Below are positions 9,139 to 18,946 of a stretch of 64,000 nt of DNA, piece by piece; position 1 is the first letter of the stretch, and each line of letters starts with the position of its first letter. Below the pieces are notes generated by a model. That model was given only the letters and a program-made list of their open reading frames with translations, ran no database searches and was not told the DNA's origin. Made by a program: the position numbers and the translations under genes. The stretch spans positions 434,001 to 498,000 of the forward strand of contig NZ_SSMD01000002.1 of NCBI RefSeq assembly GCF_004799325.1, in the 5' to 3' direction. Source of the DNA: Thalassobius vesicularis (lineage in GTDB: Bacteria; Pseudomonadota; Alphaproteobacteria; Rhodobacterales; Rhodobacteraceae).

Positions 9139-9645
9139 TTATTTTCCACGCAGCTTGGAAAACCAGCCCTTGGGTTTTTCGTCACCTTCGGGGGCCTCTT
9201 CGGCGTCGCCTTCCAGCGCCGACTGAAAGCGGGCAAAGAAATCGTCGGCCATTTTCTTGGCGAAACTGTCGATCAGACGGCTGCCCAGCTGGGCCAGCTT
9301 GCCGCCGACCTTGGCCTCGACATCGTAGCTCAGCAACGTGCCGTCGGGATCATCGGCCAGCACCACCTTGGCCCCGCCCTTGGCAAAGCCAGCAGCGCCG
9401 CCCTTGCCTTCGCCCGACAAGGTCAGGCTGGTCAGTTCCACCACGTCCGAGACGGTGACCTGCCCCTTGAACGTCGCCTTCACCGGGCCGACCTTTTGCA
9501 CGACCGTCGCCTCGAACCCGTCCTCGGGGGTGCCCGTCACCTCTTGCGCGCCGGGGACGCACTCTTTCAGCACTTCGGGGCTCAGCAAGGCGGCCCAGAC
9601 CGTGGCCCGGTCCGCCTTGATCACGCGGCTGTCGCTCATTTCCAT
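9139..9645 (-). CDS. CoxG-like SRPBCC-domain protein
   Basis: Carbon-monoxide-dehydrogenase subunit G (CoxG) family, START/SRPBCC fold, 168 residues. The N terminus reads SDSRVIKADRATVWAALLSP then VLKECVPGAQEV, the usual family opening; the middle has YDVEAKVGGKLAQLGSRLID, and a charged tail ends FSKLRGK. CoxG proteins anchor CO dehydrogenase in carboxidotrophs, but many alphaproteobacterial members lie far from cox genes, as here, and their role is unknown. Start at 9645 follows AGGACATCCC. Confidence 0.85.
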   Translation of the reverse strand: MEMSDSRVIKADRATVWAALLSPEVLKECVPGAQEVTGTPEDGFEATVVQKVGPVKATFKGQVTVSDVVELTSLTLSGEGKGGAAGFAKGGAKVVLADDPDGTLLSYDVEAKVGGKLAQLGSRLIDSFAKKMADDFFARFQSALEGDAEEAPEGDEKPKGWFSKLRGK

Positions 9646-9712
9646 GGGATGTCCTTTCCTGTTCGCCGCCAAGCTAGAGCAGCCAACGCGGAAGGCCAAG
9701 CCACGGAATGCG

Positions 9713-10840
9713 TTACAGCCCGCGGGCGATCACCAGTCGCTGCACCTCGCTGGTGCCTTCGTAGATCTGGCAGACGCGGACGTCGCGATAGATCCGCTCG
9801 ACGGGGTAGTCGGCCAGATAGCCATAGCCGCCGTGGATCTGGATTGCGGCCGAGCAGACCTGTTCAGCCATTTCCGATGCGAACAGCTTGGCCATCGACG
9901 CCTCGGTCAGGCATGGCAGCCCGGCCTGACGCAGCTGCGCCGCGTGCAGGACCATGTGGCGCGCGGCCTCGATCTTGGTCGCCATGTCGGCCAGTTTGAA
10001 CCCCACCGCCTGATGCGAGATAATCGGCTTGCCGAACGTGACCCGCTCATGTGCGTAGGCCCGCGCCGCGTCGAACGCGGCCCGCGCCATGCCCACGGAT
10101 TGCGAGGCGATGCCGATGCGTCCGCCCTCAAGGTTGGCCAGCGCGATCTTGTAGCCCTCGCCCTCGGCGCCCAGACGGTTCTCGACCGGGATGCGCATGT
10201 TGGTGAACGCCAGCGAACACGTGTCCGAGCTGTGCTGACCCAGCTTACGCTCGACCGAAACGACCTCGTAGCCGGGCGTATCCGTGGGCACGATGAAGGC
10301 GCTGATGCCCTTCTTGCCCGCCGCCGGATCAGTGACCGCGAACACGATCACCACGTCGCCATTCTTACCCGAGGTGATGAACTGCTTGGCCCCGTCGATC
10401 ACGTAGTGATCACCGTCCAGACGCGCGCGGGTTTTCAGCCCGGACGCGTCAGAGCCGGCCTGCGGTTCGGTCAGGGCAAAGCCGCCGATCCATTCGCCCG
10501 CCGCCATTTTCGGCAGGAACCGCGCCTTTTGTGCGTCCGTGCCGTATTTCAGGATCGGCACGCAGCCCACGGAACTGTGCACCGACACGATGGTCGAGCA
10601 CGCGCCATCCGCCGCCGCGATCTCCTCCAGCGCCAGGGCGTAGGACACCATGCCCATGTCCGAGCCGCCGAATTCCTCGGGCACCAGCATCCCCATGAAG
10701 CCAAGATTACCCATCTCGGCCAGTTCAGCCTTGGGAAAGGCGTGCTCCTCGTCGCGCTTGGCGGCACCGGGGGCCAGTTGCTCTTGCGCAAAGGCCCGAA
10801 CGGCATCGCGCACCATTTCGTTGGTTTCGTCCAGCATCAT
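9713..10840 (-). CDS. Acyl-CoA dehydrogenase
   Basis: FAD-dependent dehydrogenase introducing the alpha-beta double bond of acyl-CoA, 375 residues. Visible features are the FAD/substrate segment [17 protein letters not shown], the loop [36 protein letters not shown], and the C-terminal [21 protein letters not shown] with the position of the catalytic base downstream of it ([15 protein letters not shown]; Glu of YEGT). This is the short/branched-chain type. It begins at the last base of the thiolase gene (TGATG), so the two are translationally coupled. Confidence 0.95.
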   Translation of the reverse strand: MMLDETNEMVRDAVRAFAQEQLAPGAAKRDEEHAFPKAELAEMGNLGFMGMLVPEEFGGSDMGMVSYALALEEIAAADGACSTIVSVHSSVGCVPILKYGTDAQKARFLPKMAAGEWIGGFALTEPQAGSDASGLKTRARLDGDHYVIDGAKQFITSGKNGDVVIVFAVTDPAAGKKGISAFIVPTDTPGYEVVSVERKLGQHSSDTCSLAFTNMRIPVENRLGAEGEGYKIALANLEGGRIGIASQSVGMARAAFDAARAYAHERVTFGKPIISHQAVGFKLADMATKIEAARHMVLHAAQLRQAGLPCLTEASMAKLFASEMAEQVCSAAIQIHGGYGYLADYPVERIYRDVRVCQIYEGTSEVQRLVIARGL

Positions 10841-12027
10841 CACGCGATCCTTTCCAGACCAATCGCCGTGGCCTCCCCGCCGCCGATGCACAGCGACGCG
10901 ACGCCACGTTTGAGGTCATATTTCTCCAACGCTGCCAGCAGCGTCACCATCACCCGCGCGCCGGACGCACCAATCGGATGGCCAAGCGCACAAGCCCCAC
11001 CATGCACGTTGACCTTGTCATGCGGCAAGTCCAGATCCCGCATCGCTGCCATGGCGACCACGGCAAAAGCTTCGTTGATCTCGAACAGGTCCACGTCTTT
11101 CATGGCCCAGCCGGTTTTCTCGGCCAGCTTCTGCATCGCGCCGATAGGTGCGGTGGGGAAGTTGTAGGGCTCGATCGCGTGGGTCGAATGGCCGACGATC
11201 CGCGCCAGCGGGGTCAGGCCGCGCTTTTCGGCCTCGGACTGACGCATCATCACCAGCGCCGCCGCACCATCGGAAATCGACGAGGCATTCGCCGCCGTCA
11301 CCGTCCCGTCCTTGCGGAAGGCGGGTTTCAGCGTCGGGATCTTGTCCAGACGGGCGTTGCCGGGTTGCTCGTCGATGCTGACCACGGTCTCGCCCTTGCG
11401 GGTCTTCACCGTGACGGGCGCGACTTCACGCACGAAACTGCCGTCGCTGATCGCCTTTTGCGCGCGGGTCAGCGAGGTGATGGCGAACTCGTCCTGCGCC
11501 TCGCGGGTGAACTGGTAGGCCTGCGCACAATCCTCGGCAAAAGTGCCCATCAGGCGGCCCTTGTCATAGGCGTCTTCCAGCCCGTCCAGGAACATGTGGT
11601 CCATGACCGCGCCATGCCCCATGCGATACCCGCCGCGCGCCTTGGGCAGCAGGTAGGGCGCGTTCGACATGCTCTCCATCCCGCCGGCGACGATCACGTC
11701 GGCGCTGCCAGCGACCAGCATGTCATGAGCGAACATCGCCGCCCGCATGCCGCTGCCGCACATCTTGTTGATGGTCGTGGCCCCGGCCCCCAGCGGCAAA
11801 CCAGCCGCCATGCCTGCCTGCCGCGCGGGCGCCTGGCCCTGACCGGCGGGCAGCACGCAGCCCATGATCACCTCTTGCACGGCCTCGGCCGACAGCCCTG
11901 CCCCGGCCAGCGCGGCCGAGATCGCTGCCCCGCCCAGTTTGGAGGCCTCAACCTCGGCGAAATCGCCCTGGAACCCACCCATCGGCGTACGAGCCGAACC
12001 CACGATCACGATCGGATCAACAGTCAT
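10840..12027 (-). CDS. Acetyl-CoA C-acetyltransferase (thiolase)
   Basis: Thiolase of 395 residues that cleaves 3-ketoacyl-CoA or condenses acetyl-CoA. The nucleophilic Cys lies in [13 protein letters not shown], the [15 protein letters not shown] motif follows, and the C-terminal [19 protein letters not shown] and [10 protein letters not shown] supply the catalytic His and second Cys. [10 protein letters not shown] at 12027 is preferred as start because AAGGAG lies eight bases upstream; an ATG two codons earlier is too close to it. Lies between the HSD10-type SDR and acyl-CoA dehydrogenase. Confidence 0.95.
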   Translation of the reverse strand: MTVDPIVIVGSARTPMGGFQGDFAEVEASKLGGAAISAALAGAGLSAEAVQEVIMGCVLPAGQGQAPARQAGMAAGLPLGAGATTINKMCGSGMRAAMFAHDMLVAGSADVIVAGGMESMSNAPYLLPKARGGYRMGHGAVMDHMFLDGLEDAYDKGRLMGTFAEDCAQAYQFTREAQDEFAITSLTRAQKAISDGSFVREVAPVTVKTRKGETVVSIDEQPGNARLDKIPTLKPAFRKDGTVTAANASSISDGAAALVMMRQSEAEKRGLTPLARIVGHSTHAIEPYNFPTAPIGAMQKLAEKTGWAMKDVDLFEINEAFAVVAMAAMRDLDLPHDKVNVHGGACALGHPIGASGARVMVTLLAALEKYDLKRGVASLCIGGGEATAIGLERIA

Positions 12028-12039
12028 GTCCATAACTCC

Positions 12040-12807
12040 TTATTTCGGTGCCATGCGCAGCGCGCCGTCCAGACGGATCACCTCGCCGTTCAGCATCTGG
12101 TTTTCGATGATGTGCTTGACCATCGCCGCGTATTCCGTGGGCTTGCCCAGACGCGGCGGGAACGGAACCGAGGCCCCAAGCGCGTCCTGCACCTCGTCCG
12201 GCATGCCTGCCATCATCGGCGTCGCAAAAATGCCCGGCGCGATCGTCACCACCCGGATGCCCGAGCGAGCCAGCTCGCGCGCGGCGGGCAAAGTCAGGGA
12301 GGCAACCCCGCCCTTCGACGCGGCATAGGCCGCCTGCCCGATCTGGCCATCATAGGCCGCGATCGAAGCGGTGTTGACGATCACGCCGCGCTCGCCGCCC
12401 TCTCCAGCGGGTTGCTGTGCGATGGCCTCGGCTGCAAGGCGCAGCATGTTGAACGTGCCGACCAAGTTGATCGAGACGGTCCGCGCGAACGTGTCCAGAT
12501 CATGCGCGCCCTTGCGGCCCACGATCTTTTCGCCCGGTGCGACGCCCGCACAATTGACCAGCCCGTCGATGCGGCCAAACGCGCTCTGCGCAGCGGCCAC
12601 TGCGGCGCGGCCGTCCTCGTCCTTGGTCACGTCGGTCTTCACAAAGCGCGCGTCCTCGCCCAGCTTTTCCTGCATTGCGGCGCCCGCCAGTGCGTTGATG
12701 TCCACCAGCACGACCTTGCCACCGGCCCCGACCACCATTTCGGCAACAGCGGCGCCCAGACCCGAGCCACCACCCGTCACAAGGAATACTTTACCGTCGA
12801 TCTGCAT
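12040..12807 (-). CDS. 3-hydroxyacyl-CoA dehydrogenase, type II (HSD10-like SDR)
   Basis: SDR of 255 residues closely patterned on HSD17B10. Landmarks are [48 protein letters not shown], and the catalytic [17 protein letters not shown] with Tyr and Lys, then [16 protein letters not shown]. The family oxidises short or branched 3-hydroxyacyl-CoA, including 2-methyl-3-hydroxybutyryl-CoA of isoleucine degradation. With thiolase and acyl-CoA dehydrogenase it makes a partial beta-oxidation set lacking an enoyl-CoA hydratase. The start at 12807 has AGGAGG upstream. Confidence 0.92.
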   Translation of the reverse strand: MQIDGKVFLVTGGGSGLGAAVAEMVVGAGGKVVLVDINALAGAAMQEKLGEDARFVKTDVTKDEDGRAAVAAAQSAFGRIDGLVNCAGVAPGEKIVGRKGAHDLDTFARTVSINLVGTFNMLRLAAEAIAQQPAGEGGERGVIVNTASIAAYDGQIGQAAYAASKGGVASLTLPAARELARSGIRVVTIAPGIFATPMMAGMPDEVQDALGASVPFPPRLGKPTEYAAMVKHIIENQMLNGEVIRLDGALRMAPK

Positions 12808-12925
12808 ATCATCCTCCTGCGGGCCAGGGGCCCTCTCCTCTGGGCGCAAGATACTGATCGGCGCATGGCAATCAATGACAGCTCATGACTTGATTTGTGA
12901 TCGAATTTGCCAGTATCCCAGACCG
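12808..12925. promoter_or_regulatory. Divergent control region between HSD10-type dehydrogenase and AraC regulator
   Basis: 118 bases between the start codons of the catabolic genes and the AraC-family gene. A strong AGGAGG site for the dehydrogenase lies at its left end. The middle (about 12860-12915) is A/T-richer than the flanks. No clear promoter or repeat could be fixed by eye; the assignment as control region rests on gene orientation. Confidence 0.45.
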
Positions 12926-13894
12926 ATGACCGCCACACCGATCACCGCTGAATTCGTCGACGACGCGCTGGATTGCGTGCGTGCGGCTGGTCACGACCCG
13001 ACCGCCCTGCTGGCCGAGCTGGGGCTGAGCGCCCCCGTGACCCACCCCGTCAGCAACGCGCTTTACGGCCGTCTGTGGTGGCTGATCGCGCAGCAGATGC
13101 AGGACGAGTTCTTTGGTCTGGGCGCCCGCCCGATGCGTCCGGGCAGTTTCACCCTGCTCTGCCACGCCGTTCTACAAACCAAGACGCTGAAACAGGCGCT
13201 GCACCGGGCGCTGTTGTTCCTGTCCGTGGCCCTGGACGACCCGCGCGGCACCTTGCACATCCAGGACGGCGAGGCCCGGATCGAGCTGACCTCGACCACC
13301 CCGCGCAGTGCCTTTGCCTATCGCACCTACTGGCTGATCCTGATGGGCGTGACCTGCTGGCTGGTCGGGCGGCGCATCCCGTTGCGCGGTCTGGATTTCG
13401 CCTGCCCCGCACCCGAGCATCGTAGCGAATACCGCCAGTTCTTTGGCGCGCCCGTCCACTTTGACGCGCCCACCACGGCAATGCGATTCGACGCGGCCCA
13501 TCTGGGCCTGCCGGTGATCCGCGACGCGGCGGCCCTTCGGACTTTCCTGCGCGAGGCCCCGGCGAACATCCTTGTCCGCTTTCGGCACGATCAGGGCATG
13601 GCGATCCGGGTCCGCGCGCATCTGGGCGCGCTCCCCCCCGCCGACTGGCCCGATTTCGAGGCTCTGGCCCGCGCGATGTCCCTGTCCCCGGCAACGCTAC
13701 GCCGCCAGCTGCGCGCCGATGGGCAAAGCTATCAGGCGATCAAGGACGATCTGCGTCTGGCCCGCGCGCAACGGATGCTGGAGGCGGGCGGGTTGAGTGT
13801 GGCCGAAATCTCGGCCCAGGTCGGCTACAGCGAACCCAGCGCGTTTTTCCGGGCCTACCGCAAATGGACCGGCCGCAGCCCGCGCGGGGATTAA
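12926..13894 (+). CDS. AraC-family transcriptional regulator
   Basis: Regulator of 322 residues. The N-terminal two thirds resemble the arabinose_bd-type ligand domain (TLLCHAVLQTKTLKQALHRA; FGAPVHFDAPTTAMRFDAAH); the C-terminal AraC double helix-turn-helix is at about 240-320 (LARAMSLSPATLRRQLRADG, VAEISAQVGYSEPSAFFRAYRKWTG). Start ATG at 12926 (MTATPITAEFV) is preferred over a much longer open frame that runs antisense through the HSD10 gene. It is divergent from the beta-oxidation genes, so 12808-12925 probably holds the shared control region. Its stop overlaps the mntH stop by three to four bases. Confidence 0.92.
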   Translation: MTATPITAEFVDDALDCVRAAGHDPTALLAELGLSAPVTHPVSNALYGRLWWLIAQQMQDEFFGLGARPMRPGSFTLLCHAVLQTKTLKQALHRALLFLSVALDDPRGTLHIQDGEARIELTSTTPRSAFAYRTYWLILMGVTCWLVGRRIPLRGLDFACPAPEHRSEYRQFFGAPVHFDAPTTAMRFDAAHLGLPVIRDAAALRTFLREAPANILVRFRHDQGMAIRVRAHLGALPPADWPDFEALARAMSLSPATLRRQLRADGQSYQAIKDDLRLARAQRMLEAGGLSVAEISAQVGYSEPSAFFRAYRKWTGRSPRGD

Positions 13895-15180
13895 CCGGCC
13901 AGGAACGGCACCGGCAGGCCGAACACATCGGCCAGCAGCACGAAGTTCAGCCCCAGCACCACGGCCGCCCCCAGCAGGGCCAGCCCCCGCAGCACCAGCC
14001 CCACGGCGAATTCGCCCATCAGATCCCGGCGGGCCGAGAAATGCAGCAACGCCAGCATCGGCACCGGCAGGGCAATTGACAGGATCACCTGACTGACAAC
14101 CAGCGCCTGCGTCGCGTTCACCCCCGCCGCCACCACGGCAAAGGCGGGCAGCATGGTGATCGCGCGGCGCAGCCAGATCGGGATGCGGATATGCAGGAAG
14201 CCTTGCATGATCATCTGCCCCGCCATCGTCCCCACGACCGAGCTGGAAATCCCCGAGGCGATCAGCGACGTCAGGAAAATCCCCGCAGCCGCCGCCCCCA
14301 GCAAGGGCGTCAGGGTGTGATAGGCGGTCTCGATCTCGGCCACCTCGGTGTGACCCCGGTGGAACGCGCTGGCGGCCATCATCACCATGGCGATGTTGAC
14401 CAACCCGGCGACGGCCAGCGCCAGCACCACCTCGACGTTCGAGAACCGCAGAACCTTGCGCCGGTCGGCATCGTCGCGCAGATCGGCGCGCGATTGGGTC
14501 AGGCCCGAATGCAGATAGATCGCGTGCGGCATCACGGTGGCTCCGATGATCCCCACGGCAATCGTCAGCGCGGCGGCATCCGGCAGATCGGGGGTCAGCA
14601 GGCCCGCGCCCGCCTCTGCCCAATCGATGGGGGCGATCAGAACCTCGGCCAGATAGCACAGCCCGATAACGGCAACCAAGGCGCCGATGATCAACTCCAT
14701 CGGGCGGAACCCACGTCCTTCGAACACAAGGATGCCGTAGGTCACGATCGCGGTGATCCCCATCCCCACCATCAGCGGCAGGTTGAACAGCAGCGCCAGA
14801 CCGATCGCACCGCCCAGGAACTCGGCCAGGTCGGTGGCCATCGCGGCGATCTCGGACACGGCCCACATCACCCAGACCAACGGACGCGGCAGGTGATCCC
14901 GTGACAGCTCGGCCAGGTTACGGCCCGTCACGATGCCCAGCCGGGCCGACAGCGCCTGAAACAGCATGGCGATCAGGTTGGCCAGCAGCACCACCCACAA
15001 CAGGCGATAGCCATAGCCCGCACCGGCCTGAATGTTTGTCGCATAATTGCCCGGGTCCATGTAGGCCACCGACGCGATGATCGCCGGCCCCGCGAACAAC
15101 AGACGCGCACGCAGCCCGTGACGCTCGCCGCGCAAGACGGCTGCGATTCCGGTCCGTGTCCGATGTGTCATTCCGCTCAT
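13891..15180 (-). CDS. mntH: Nramp-family Mn(II)/H+ symporter MntH
   Basis: Divalent-metal importer of 429 residues with about eleven membrane helices. Diagnostic Nramp motifs are present: AYMDPGNYATN in helix 1 with metal-binding Asp and Asn, and VMPHAIYLHSG in helix 6 with the MPH motif. The start MSGMTHRTR at 15180 follows AGGGGTGACC; the open frame extends further but through the operator. It is divergent from mntR, and a palindromic box lies 31 bases before the start, consistent with manganese repression. Confidence 0.95.
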   Translation of the reverse strand: MSGMTHRTRTGIAAVLRGERHGLRARLLFAGPAIIASVAYMDPGNYATNIQAGAGYGYRLLWVVLLANLIAMLFQALSARLGIVTGRNLAELSRDHLPRPLVWVMWAVSEIAAMATDLAEFLGGAIGLALLFNLPLMVGMGITAIVTYGILVFEGRGFRPMELIIGALVAVIGLCYLAEVLIAPIDWAEAGAGLLTPDLPDAAALTIAVGIIGATVMPHAIYLHSGLTQSRADLRDDADRRKVLRFSNVEVVLALAVAGLVNIAMVMMAASAFHRGHTEVAEIETAYHTLTPLLGAAAAGIFLTSLIASGISSSVVGTMAGQMIMQGFLHIRIPIWLRRAITMLPAFAVVAAGVNATQALVVSQVILSIALPVPMLALLHFSARRDLMGEFAVGLVLRGLALLGAAVVLGLNFVLLADVFGLPVPFLAG

Positions 15181-15210
15181 GGTCACCCCTAGCGCGTTTC
15201 GAGGCGATTC

Positions 15211-15224
15211 ATAGCCACGGCTAT
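15211..15224. promoter_or_regulatory. MntR-type operator, copy 1 (mntH side)
   Basis: Perfect inverted repeat ATAGCC-AC-GGCTAT, embedded in a longer direct repeat shared with copy 2 that ends ATAACTCTTGCA. The half site resembles the ATAGC...GCTAT core of enterobacterial MntR sites. It lies 31 bases upstream of the mntH start codon. Confidence 0.75.
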
Positions 15225-15290
15225 AACTCTTGCAACCGGAAAATTTCAAAAAGCTGAATTTGTGAAGCATCTGCGCGCTGGTGAAACAGT

Positions 15291-15305
15291 AAAGCCACGG
15301 CTATA
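15291..15305. promoter_or_regulatory. MntR-type operator, copy 2 (mntR side)
   Basis: AGCCACGGCTATAACTC repeated almost exactly from copy 1, with AA in place of AT at the left end so that the inverted repeat loses one pair. It lies immediately before the first possible mntR ATG (15310), so a bound repressor would block initiation of mntR itself: autoregulation is inferred. Confidence 0.7.
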
Positions 15306-15309
15306 ACTC

Positions 15310-15762
15310 ATGCACCCCTTTGCCCGAGATTCCATGCCCGACACCCCTCCAGAGTTCCAGGACCAGGCCGACCGTTTTGCCCGCGCCCGCGAGGCGCAGG
15401 CCAAGGCCGTGCTGGAGGACTATGTCGAGATGATCGGCGATCTGATCGCTGAATTCGGCGAGGCGCGGGTTGCCGACATCGCGGCCCGCATGGGTGTAGC
15501 GCAGCCCACCGCCACCAAGGCCATCGCCCGGCTGAAACGCGAAGGGCTGGCCACCTCGCGCCCCTATCGCGGCGTCTTTCTGACCGACGAAGGCGCCCGG
15601 CTGGCCGATCACGTCCGTGCCCGGCACCGGACGGTGGTCGAGTTGCTGATCGCGGTGGGCGTTCCGGCCGACATCGCCGAGCTGGATGCCGAAGGGATCG
15701 AGCATCACGTGTCAGCCAGAACCCTGGCCGCTTTCGGCAAATATCTGGCCCAAAAGCGGTGA
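15310..15762 (+). CDS. mntR: Manganese-responsive DtxR-family repressor MntR
   Basis: Metalloregulator of up to 150 residues, similar in length and pattern to enterobacterial MntR. The winged-helix part contains DYVEMIGDLIAEFGEARVADI and MGVAQPTATKAIARLKREG; the metal/dimerisation part contains HRTVVELLIAVGVP and DAEGIEHHVSARTL, whose Asp, Glu and His residues match DtxR-family ligands. The first ATG at 15310 has no ribosome site and abuts the operator; ATG 15334 (MPDTPPEFQ) is a plausible alternative. Paired with mntH. Confidence 0.93.
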   Translation: MHPFARDSMPDTPPEFQDQADRFARAREAQAKAVLEDYVEMIGDLIAEFGEARVADIAARMGVAQPTATKAIARLKREGLATSRPYRGVFLTDEGARLADHVRARHRTVVELLIAVGVPADIAELDAEGIEHHVSARTLAAFGKYLAQKR

Positions 15763-15799
15763 TTTGCGACCTGACCGTTTGTTGACACCGGTCAAATCA
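15761..15799. promoter_or_regulatory. Nested inverted repeats between mntR and the RTX gene
   Basis: TGATTTG at 15761 is the reverse complement of CAAATCA at 15793-15799, and inside it TGACCG pairs with CGGTCA; a smaller TTGAC-ACCG-GTCAA palindrome occupies 15782-15795. There is no T run after it, so a simple terminator is unlikely. It lies 70 bases before the RTX start and may be an operator. Confidence 0.4.
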
Positions 15800-15869
15800 A
15801 ACATGCCGCATACCGGATACAATACCCCCAACTGCAATGGATGCAGTCATTGAAGAGGGGGATATTATT

Positions 15870-18410
15870 ATGCCGAGTACTTTCATGTTTCCTCTGACGA
15901 GTGACGTTTTGATCGAAGGCCCGAACGGCGACATCGTTGGGTCGTTTTCCGAGGCGCTGAACGTAACGCGTCTGACGAATGGCAACTATGTGGTTGTCTG
16001 GGATAACGAGCCCGACACCGGCGCGTCCGAGGTCTGGGGCTGCGTGGTTGGCGCGAATGGCCAGCCGCTGGGCGCGGCCTTCGAGATCAGCACCCCGGTG
16101 CTGGATCCGGGCGACAACGAGATGGCTCAGTGGAACCCCGATGTCACCTGGCGGGCCGATGGCGGCTTTACCGTGACCTGGACGGTGGTCGAGTACAACT
16201 CGGGCTACAACACCGGCCGCAACCTGATGATGCGCCATTACGCAGCCGACGGCACCCCGCTGGGCGACGCCTATGTCGAGGCATATCAGGTCAGCGACTC
16301 GGGGTTTGTCGTGACCTCCAGCTGGGAACATGATGGCTCTCTGACCACGCTGTCGGATGGCGCGATCGTGGTGGTTTTCACCAATGACGCCAATCTGGAC
16401 ATGCGTATCTACGAGGCCGACGGAACCACCCTGCGCGCCTCGGCACAGGTCAACTCGCTGGCCAGTGGCTGGCAGAGCTATGGGCAGGTCGTGGCGCTGG
16501 ATGGCGGCGGCTTCGTCGTGGTCTGGCAGGACGGAACCGGCGTGGACGGCGCCTATAACGGCGTGCTGATGCAGATTTTCGACGATCAGGGCAACACGGT
16601 CGGCGATCAGCGCATTGCGCCCTCTGTCACTGATAGCAGCGAAGGTCTGCCGCGCATTTGCGCGCTCGAGGGTGGCGGCTACGTGATCGCCTGGACCTTC
16701 TGGCCGTCGGCTCACCTGCAGGTCTATGGCGCCGATGGCACCATGGTCGGCAGCGAAACCCCCCTGCAACCCGGTGGCGGCGCCTTGGGCGATTACGAAC
16801 TGGTCGCCCTGCCGGACGGAGGATTCCTGTCCATTTACACGGTCGATGACTATTGGTCGCCGAACCGCTTTGACATCTACGCCCAGCGGTACGCGGCCGA
16901 TGGCACCGCGGTCGGTCCGGCCCAGATGGTCGACTCCAGCATCCTTGGCTGGCAGATCCGCCCGCGGGCTGAAATGGGCCTGAACGGCGAGATCATCGTC
17001 ACCTGGTACAGCCAGGGCGACAATGGCGGCACCGAGGGCATCTACACCCGCACCTTCCTGGTGCCCGAACTGAACGGCACCCCGACCTGGGGCGACGACG
17101 TGATCGCGCTGGACGATTCCGGTGGCTCGGTCGACCTGCTGGGCGGCCATGACATCGGCGTCGGCGGGGCCGGAAACGACACGATCTGGGGCAACTGGGG
17201 CAATGACACCCTGTATGGCGGCGGCGGCAACGACTTGCTGGACGGCAGCTATGGCAATGACGTGCTGGAGGGCGAAGACGGCGACGACGTGCTGAACGGC
17301 GGCGACGGCAACGACACCCTGCGCGGCGGTCTGGGCAATGACAACCTGGCCGGTGGCGCTGGCAATGACGTTCTGCTGGGCGAAGACGGCAACGACACCC
17401 TGGGTGCCGGGGCTGGCAATGATCAGATCTGGGGCGGCAACGGCAACGACTACATCTTCGGTGTCAGCGGCGCCAACATCCTTGGCGGCGGCGCGGGCAG
17501 CGACACGATCTGGGGCGGCTCGGATGCCGACACGATCTATGCCGGCACCGAGAACGACGAGCTGCACGGCTTGGACGGCAACGATCAGATCTGGGCCGAT
17601 ACCGGCGACGATACCGCCTGGGGCGGCAACGGCGACGACCAGATCGGCGGCGGCGCGGGCAACGACCTGCTGTATGGCGAGGGCGGCAACGACCTGCTGT
17701 ATGGCGGAGCCGGCAATGACACCCTCGGCGGTGGCGCCGGAAACGACCAGCTGTGGGGCATGGATGACGACGACATCATCTATGGCATCGCCGGTCAGAA
17801 CACCATCGGCGGTGGCACCGGCAACGACCAACTTTGGGGCGGCAGCGGTGTCGACCTGATCTATGGCGGTCTGGGCAGCGACTTCGTCAACGGTGGCGAA
17901 GGCAATGACACGGTCTGGGCTGGCGACGGCGACGACATCGTGCATGGCGGCGGCGGCAATGACGTGCTGTATGGCACCAACGGCAACGACTACATGATCG
18001 GCGGTTGGGGCAATGACACGATCGATGGCGGGGCCGACATGGACAACCTGCTGGGCGAGCAAGGCAACGACGTGCTGCGCGGCGGGGCTGGTGACGACTG
18101 GCTTTGGGGCGGGTCGGGCACCGACACCCTGACCGGCGGTTCCGGCGCGGACTTCTTCCTGTTCCAGCCGGGCGAGGACACGGCCATCATCACCGACCTG
18201 ACCTTTGCCGACAACGACATGATCGAGCTGGTGACTGCCCTGTGGACGGATCACGGCTATGGCACCTTGACCGCAGCCGAGGTGATCGCCCAGTTCGCGA
18301 CCGTCACGGCCTGGGGCAACACCGTCTTCAACTTCGACGGCGGCGAAGTGCTGATCGTTCAGGGGGTGACCGATCTGGTCGCGCTGGAGGGCGCGCTGTT
18401 CATGACCTGA
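15870..18410 (+). CDS. RTX calcium-binding repeat protein, probable type I secretion substrate
   Basis: A secreted-type protein of 846 residues. Residues about 1-420 contain repeated beta-strand units of the pattern YVVVWDN / FTVTWT / [10 protein letters not shown] / [13 protein letters not shown], often followed by an AADGTPLG-like turn, as in beta-propeller-like repeats of marine RTX proteins. Residues about 424-757 are roughly three dozen GGxGNDxLx nonapeptides that bind calcium. The C-terminal 90 residues ([15 protein letters not shown] onward) look like the uncleaved type I secretion tail. No N-terminal signal is seen. Start 15870 (MPSTFMFPL) has GAGGGGG upstream. No protease or lipase catalytic motif was recognised, and no transporter genes are nearby. 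Confidence 0.88.
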   Translation: MPSTFMFPLTSDVLIEGPNGDIVGSFSEALNVTRLTNGNYVVVWDNEPDTGASEVWGCVVGANGQPLGAAFEISTPVLDPGDNEMAQWNPDVTWRADGGFTVTWTVVEYNSGYNTGRNLMMRHYAADGTPLGDAYVEAYQVSDSGFVVTSSWEHDGSLTTLSDGAIVVVFTNDANLDMRIYEADGTTLRASAQVNSLASGWQSYGQVVALDGGGFVVVWQDGTGVDGAYNGVLMQIFDDQGNTVGDQRIAPSVTDSSEGLPRICALEGGGYVIAWTFWPSAHLQVYGADGTMVGSETPLQPGGGALGDYELVALPDGGFLSIYTVDDYWSPNRFDIYAQRYAADGTAVGPAQMVDSSILGWQIRPRAEMGLNGEIIVTWYSQGDNGGTEGIYTRTFLVPELNGTPTWGDDVIALDDSGGSVDLLGGHDIGVGGAGNDTIWGNWGNDTLYGGGGNDLLDGSYGNDVLEGEDGDDVLNGGDGNDTLRGGLGNDNLAGGAGNDVLLGEDGNDTLGAGAGNDQIWGGNGNDYIFGVSGANILGGGAGSDTIWGGSDADTIYAGTENDELHGLDGNDQIWADTGDDTAWGGNGDDQIGGGAGNDLLYGEGGNDLLYGGAGNDTLGGGAGNDQLWGMDDDDIIYGIAGQNTIGGGTGNDQLWGGSGVDLIYGGLGSDFVNGGEGNDTVWAGDGDDIVHGGGGNDVLYGTNGNDYMIGGWGNDTIDGGADMDNLLGEQGNDVLRGGAGDDWLWGGSGTDTLTGGSGADFFLFQPGEDTAIITDLTFADNDMIELVTALWTDHGYGTLTAAEVIAQFATVTAWGNTVFNFDGGEVLIVQGVTDLVALEGALFMT

Positions 18411-18435
18411 CCGGTCTGATCGGCCCGAAAAACGA

Positions 18436-18472
18436 AACCGAAGCGGCCCGCGCCGCTTCGGTTCTTTTTATT
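18436..18472 (+). terminator. Rho-independent terminator of the RTX gene
   Basis: Perfect 12-bp stem AACCGAAGCGGC / GCCGCTTCGGTT with loop CCGC, followed by CTTTTTATT. It lies 26 bases after the RTX stop. Confidence 0.92.
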
Positions 18473-18745
18473 CCATCCCGGAATTGTACATTTTTCAGTG
18501 AAAATCGTACGACAGCTTCTGGCAGGACACCGGCCGCAGGAACCGGCGGATCGCCCGGCTGCGCGGCCTAGCCTTCCCGATCCCGGCAAGGCGGCGAACA
18601 TCCTGTCGCAGCTCAGCCGGGTCATGGACCGGAGTCCGGAATTCTTTTGAACACCCTTTCAGGCTTACAGCCCCATGTGGGTCAGCCGCCCCGGTTCAAA
18701 CCCATGCCAAAATGCATAAGAACAGTCGGGCGCGCTGGCCAGCAT
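18473..18745. other. Gene-free stretch between the RTX terminator and the left repeat of the island
   Basis: No coding frame of merit. An imperfect inverted repeat, GTACATTTTTCA / TGAAAATCGTAC, spans 18486-18510 around a central G and could be an operator or weak hairpin. The rest shows nothing I can name. Confidence 0.4.
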
Positions 18746-18800
18746 GCGTCTCAGTTGGACGATTTATTCAATCTTTTCAGGGGAAAGTGGCGGACTGGGG
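18746..18800. repeat. Left attachment-site repeat (tRNA-distal)
   Basis: 55-base copy beginning GCGTCTCAGTTGGACG and ending GTGGCGGACTGGGG. It matches 24766-24820 except A at 18784 against T at 24804. It carries 13 bases of the tRNA-Arg 3' end without the rest of the gene, as expected for a duplicated att core. Confidence 0.9.
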
Positions 18801-18946
18801 AACCGCCAATATCACGTTGCACCCCAGCGCCGCAAATCGAAAATTTCCGTTATTTTACGATATTTTATTAAGCATCTTAGACTTGACCCATTGCAACCTG
18901 TCGCAACACGTCACATATTTTTAGGCGGGTAAGATGGTGGGTAAAA
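18801..18946. promoter_or_regulatory. Integrase leader with paired GGYGGGTA repeats (candidate arm sites)
   Basis: AT-rich leader of the integrase. GGCGGGTA at 18924-18931 and GGTGGGTA at 18936-18943 lie 12 bases apart; TTAGGCGGG at 18921 is repeated at 24742. An equivalent pair with the same 12-base spacing lies beside the right att repeat. I infer integrase arm-binding sites, the left pair overlapping the integrase ribosome site. No convincing promoter could be fixed. Confidence 0.55.

Noticed and set aside
9338-11167. 609-codon plus-strand frame over CoxG and the acyl-CoA dehydrogenase
   Set aside because: Antisense to two well-supported genes; no domains.
17143-18150. Tandem 27-base-like repeats resembling a CRISPR or satellite
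   Set aside because: They are codon-level repeats of the RTX nonapeptide in one open frame, with no constant repeat and spacer pattern.
15792-18254. 820-codon open frame antisense to the RTX gene
   Set aside because: Its low-complexity valine/alanine/glutamine repeats mirror the RTX nonapeptide repeats; a shadow of high GC at third positions.
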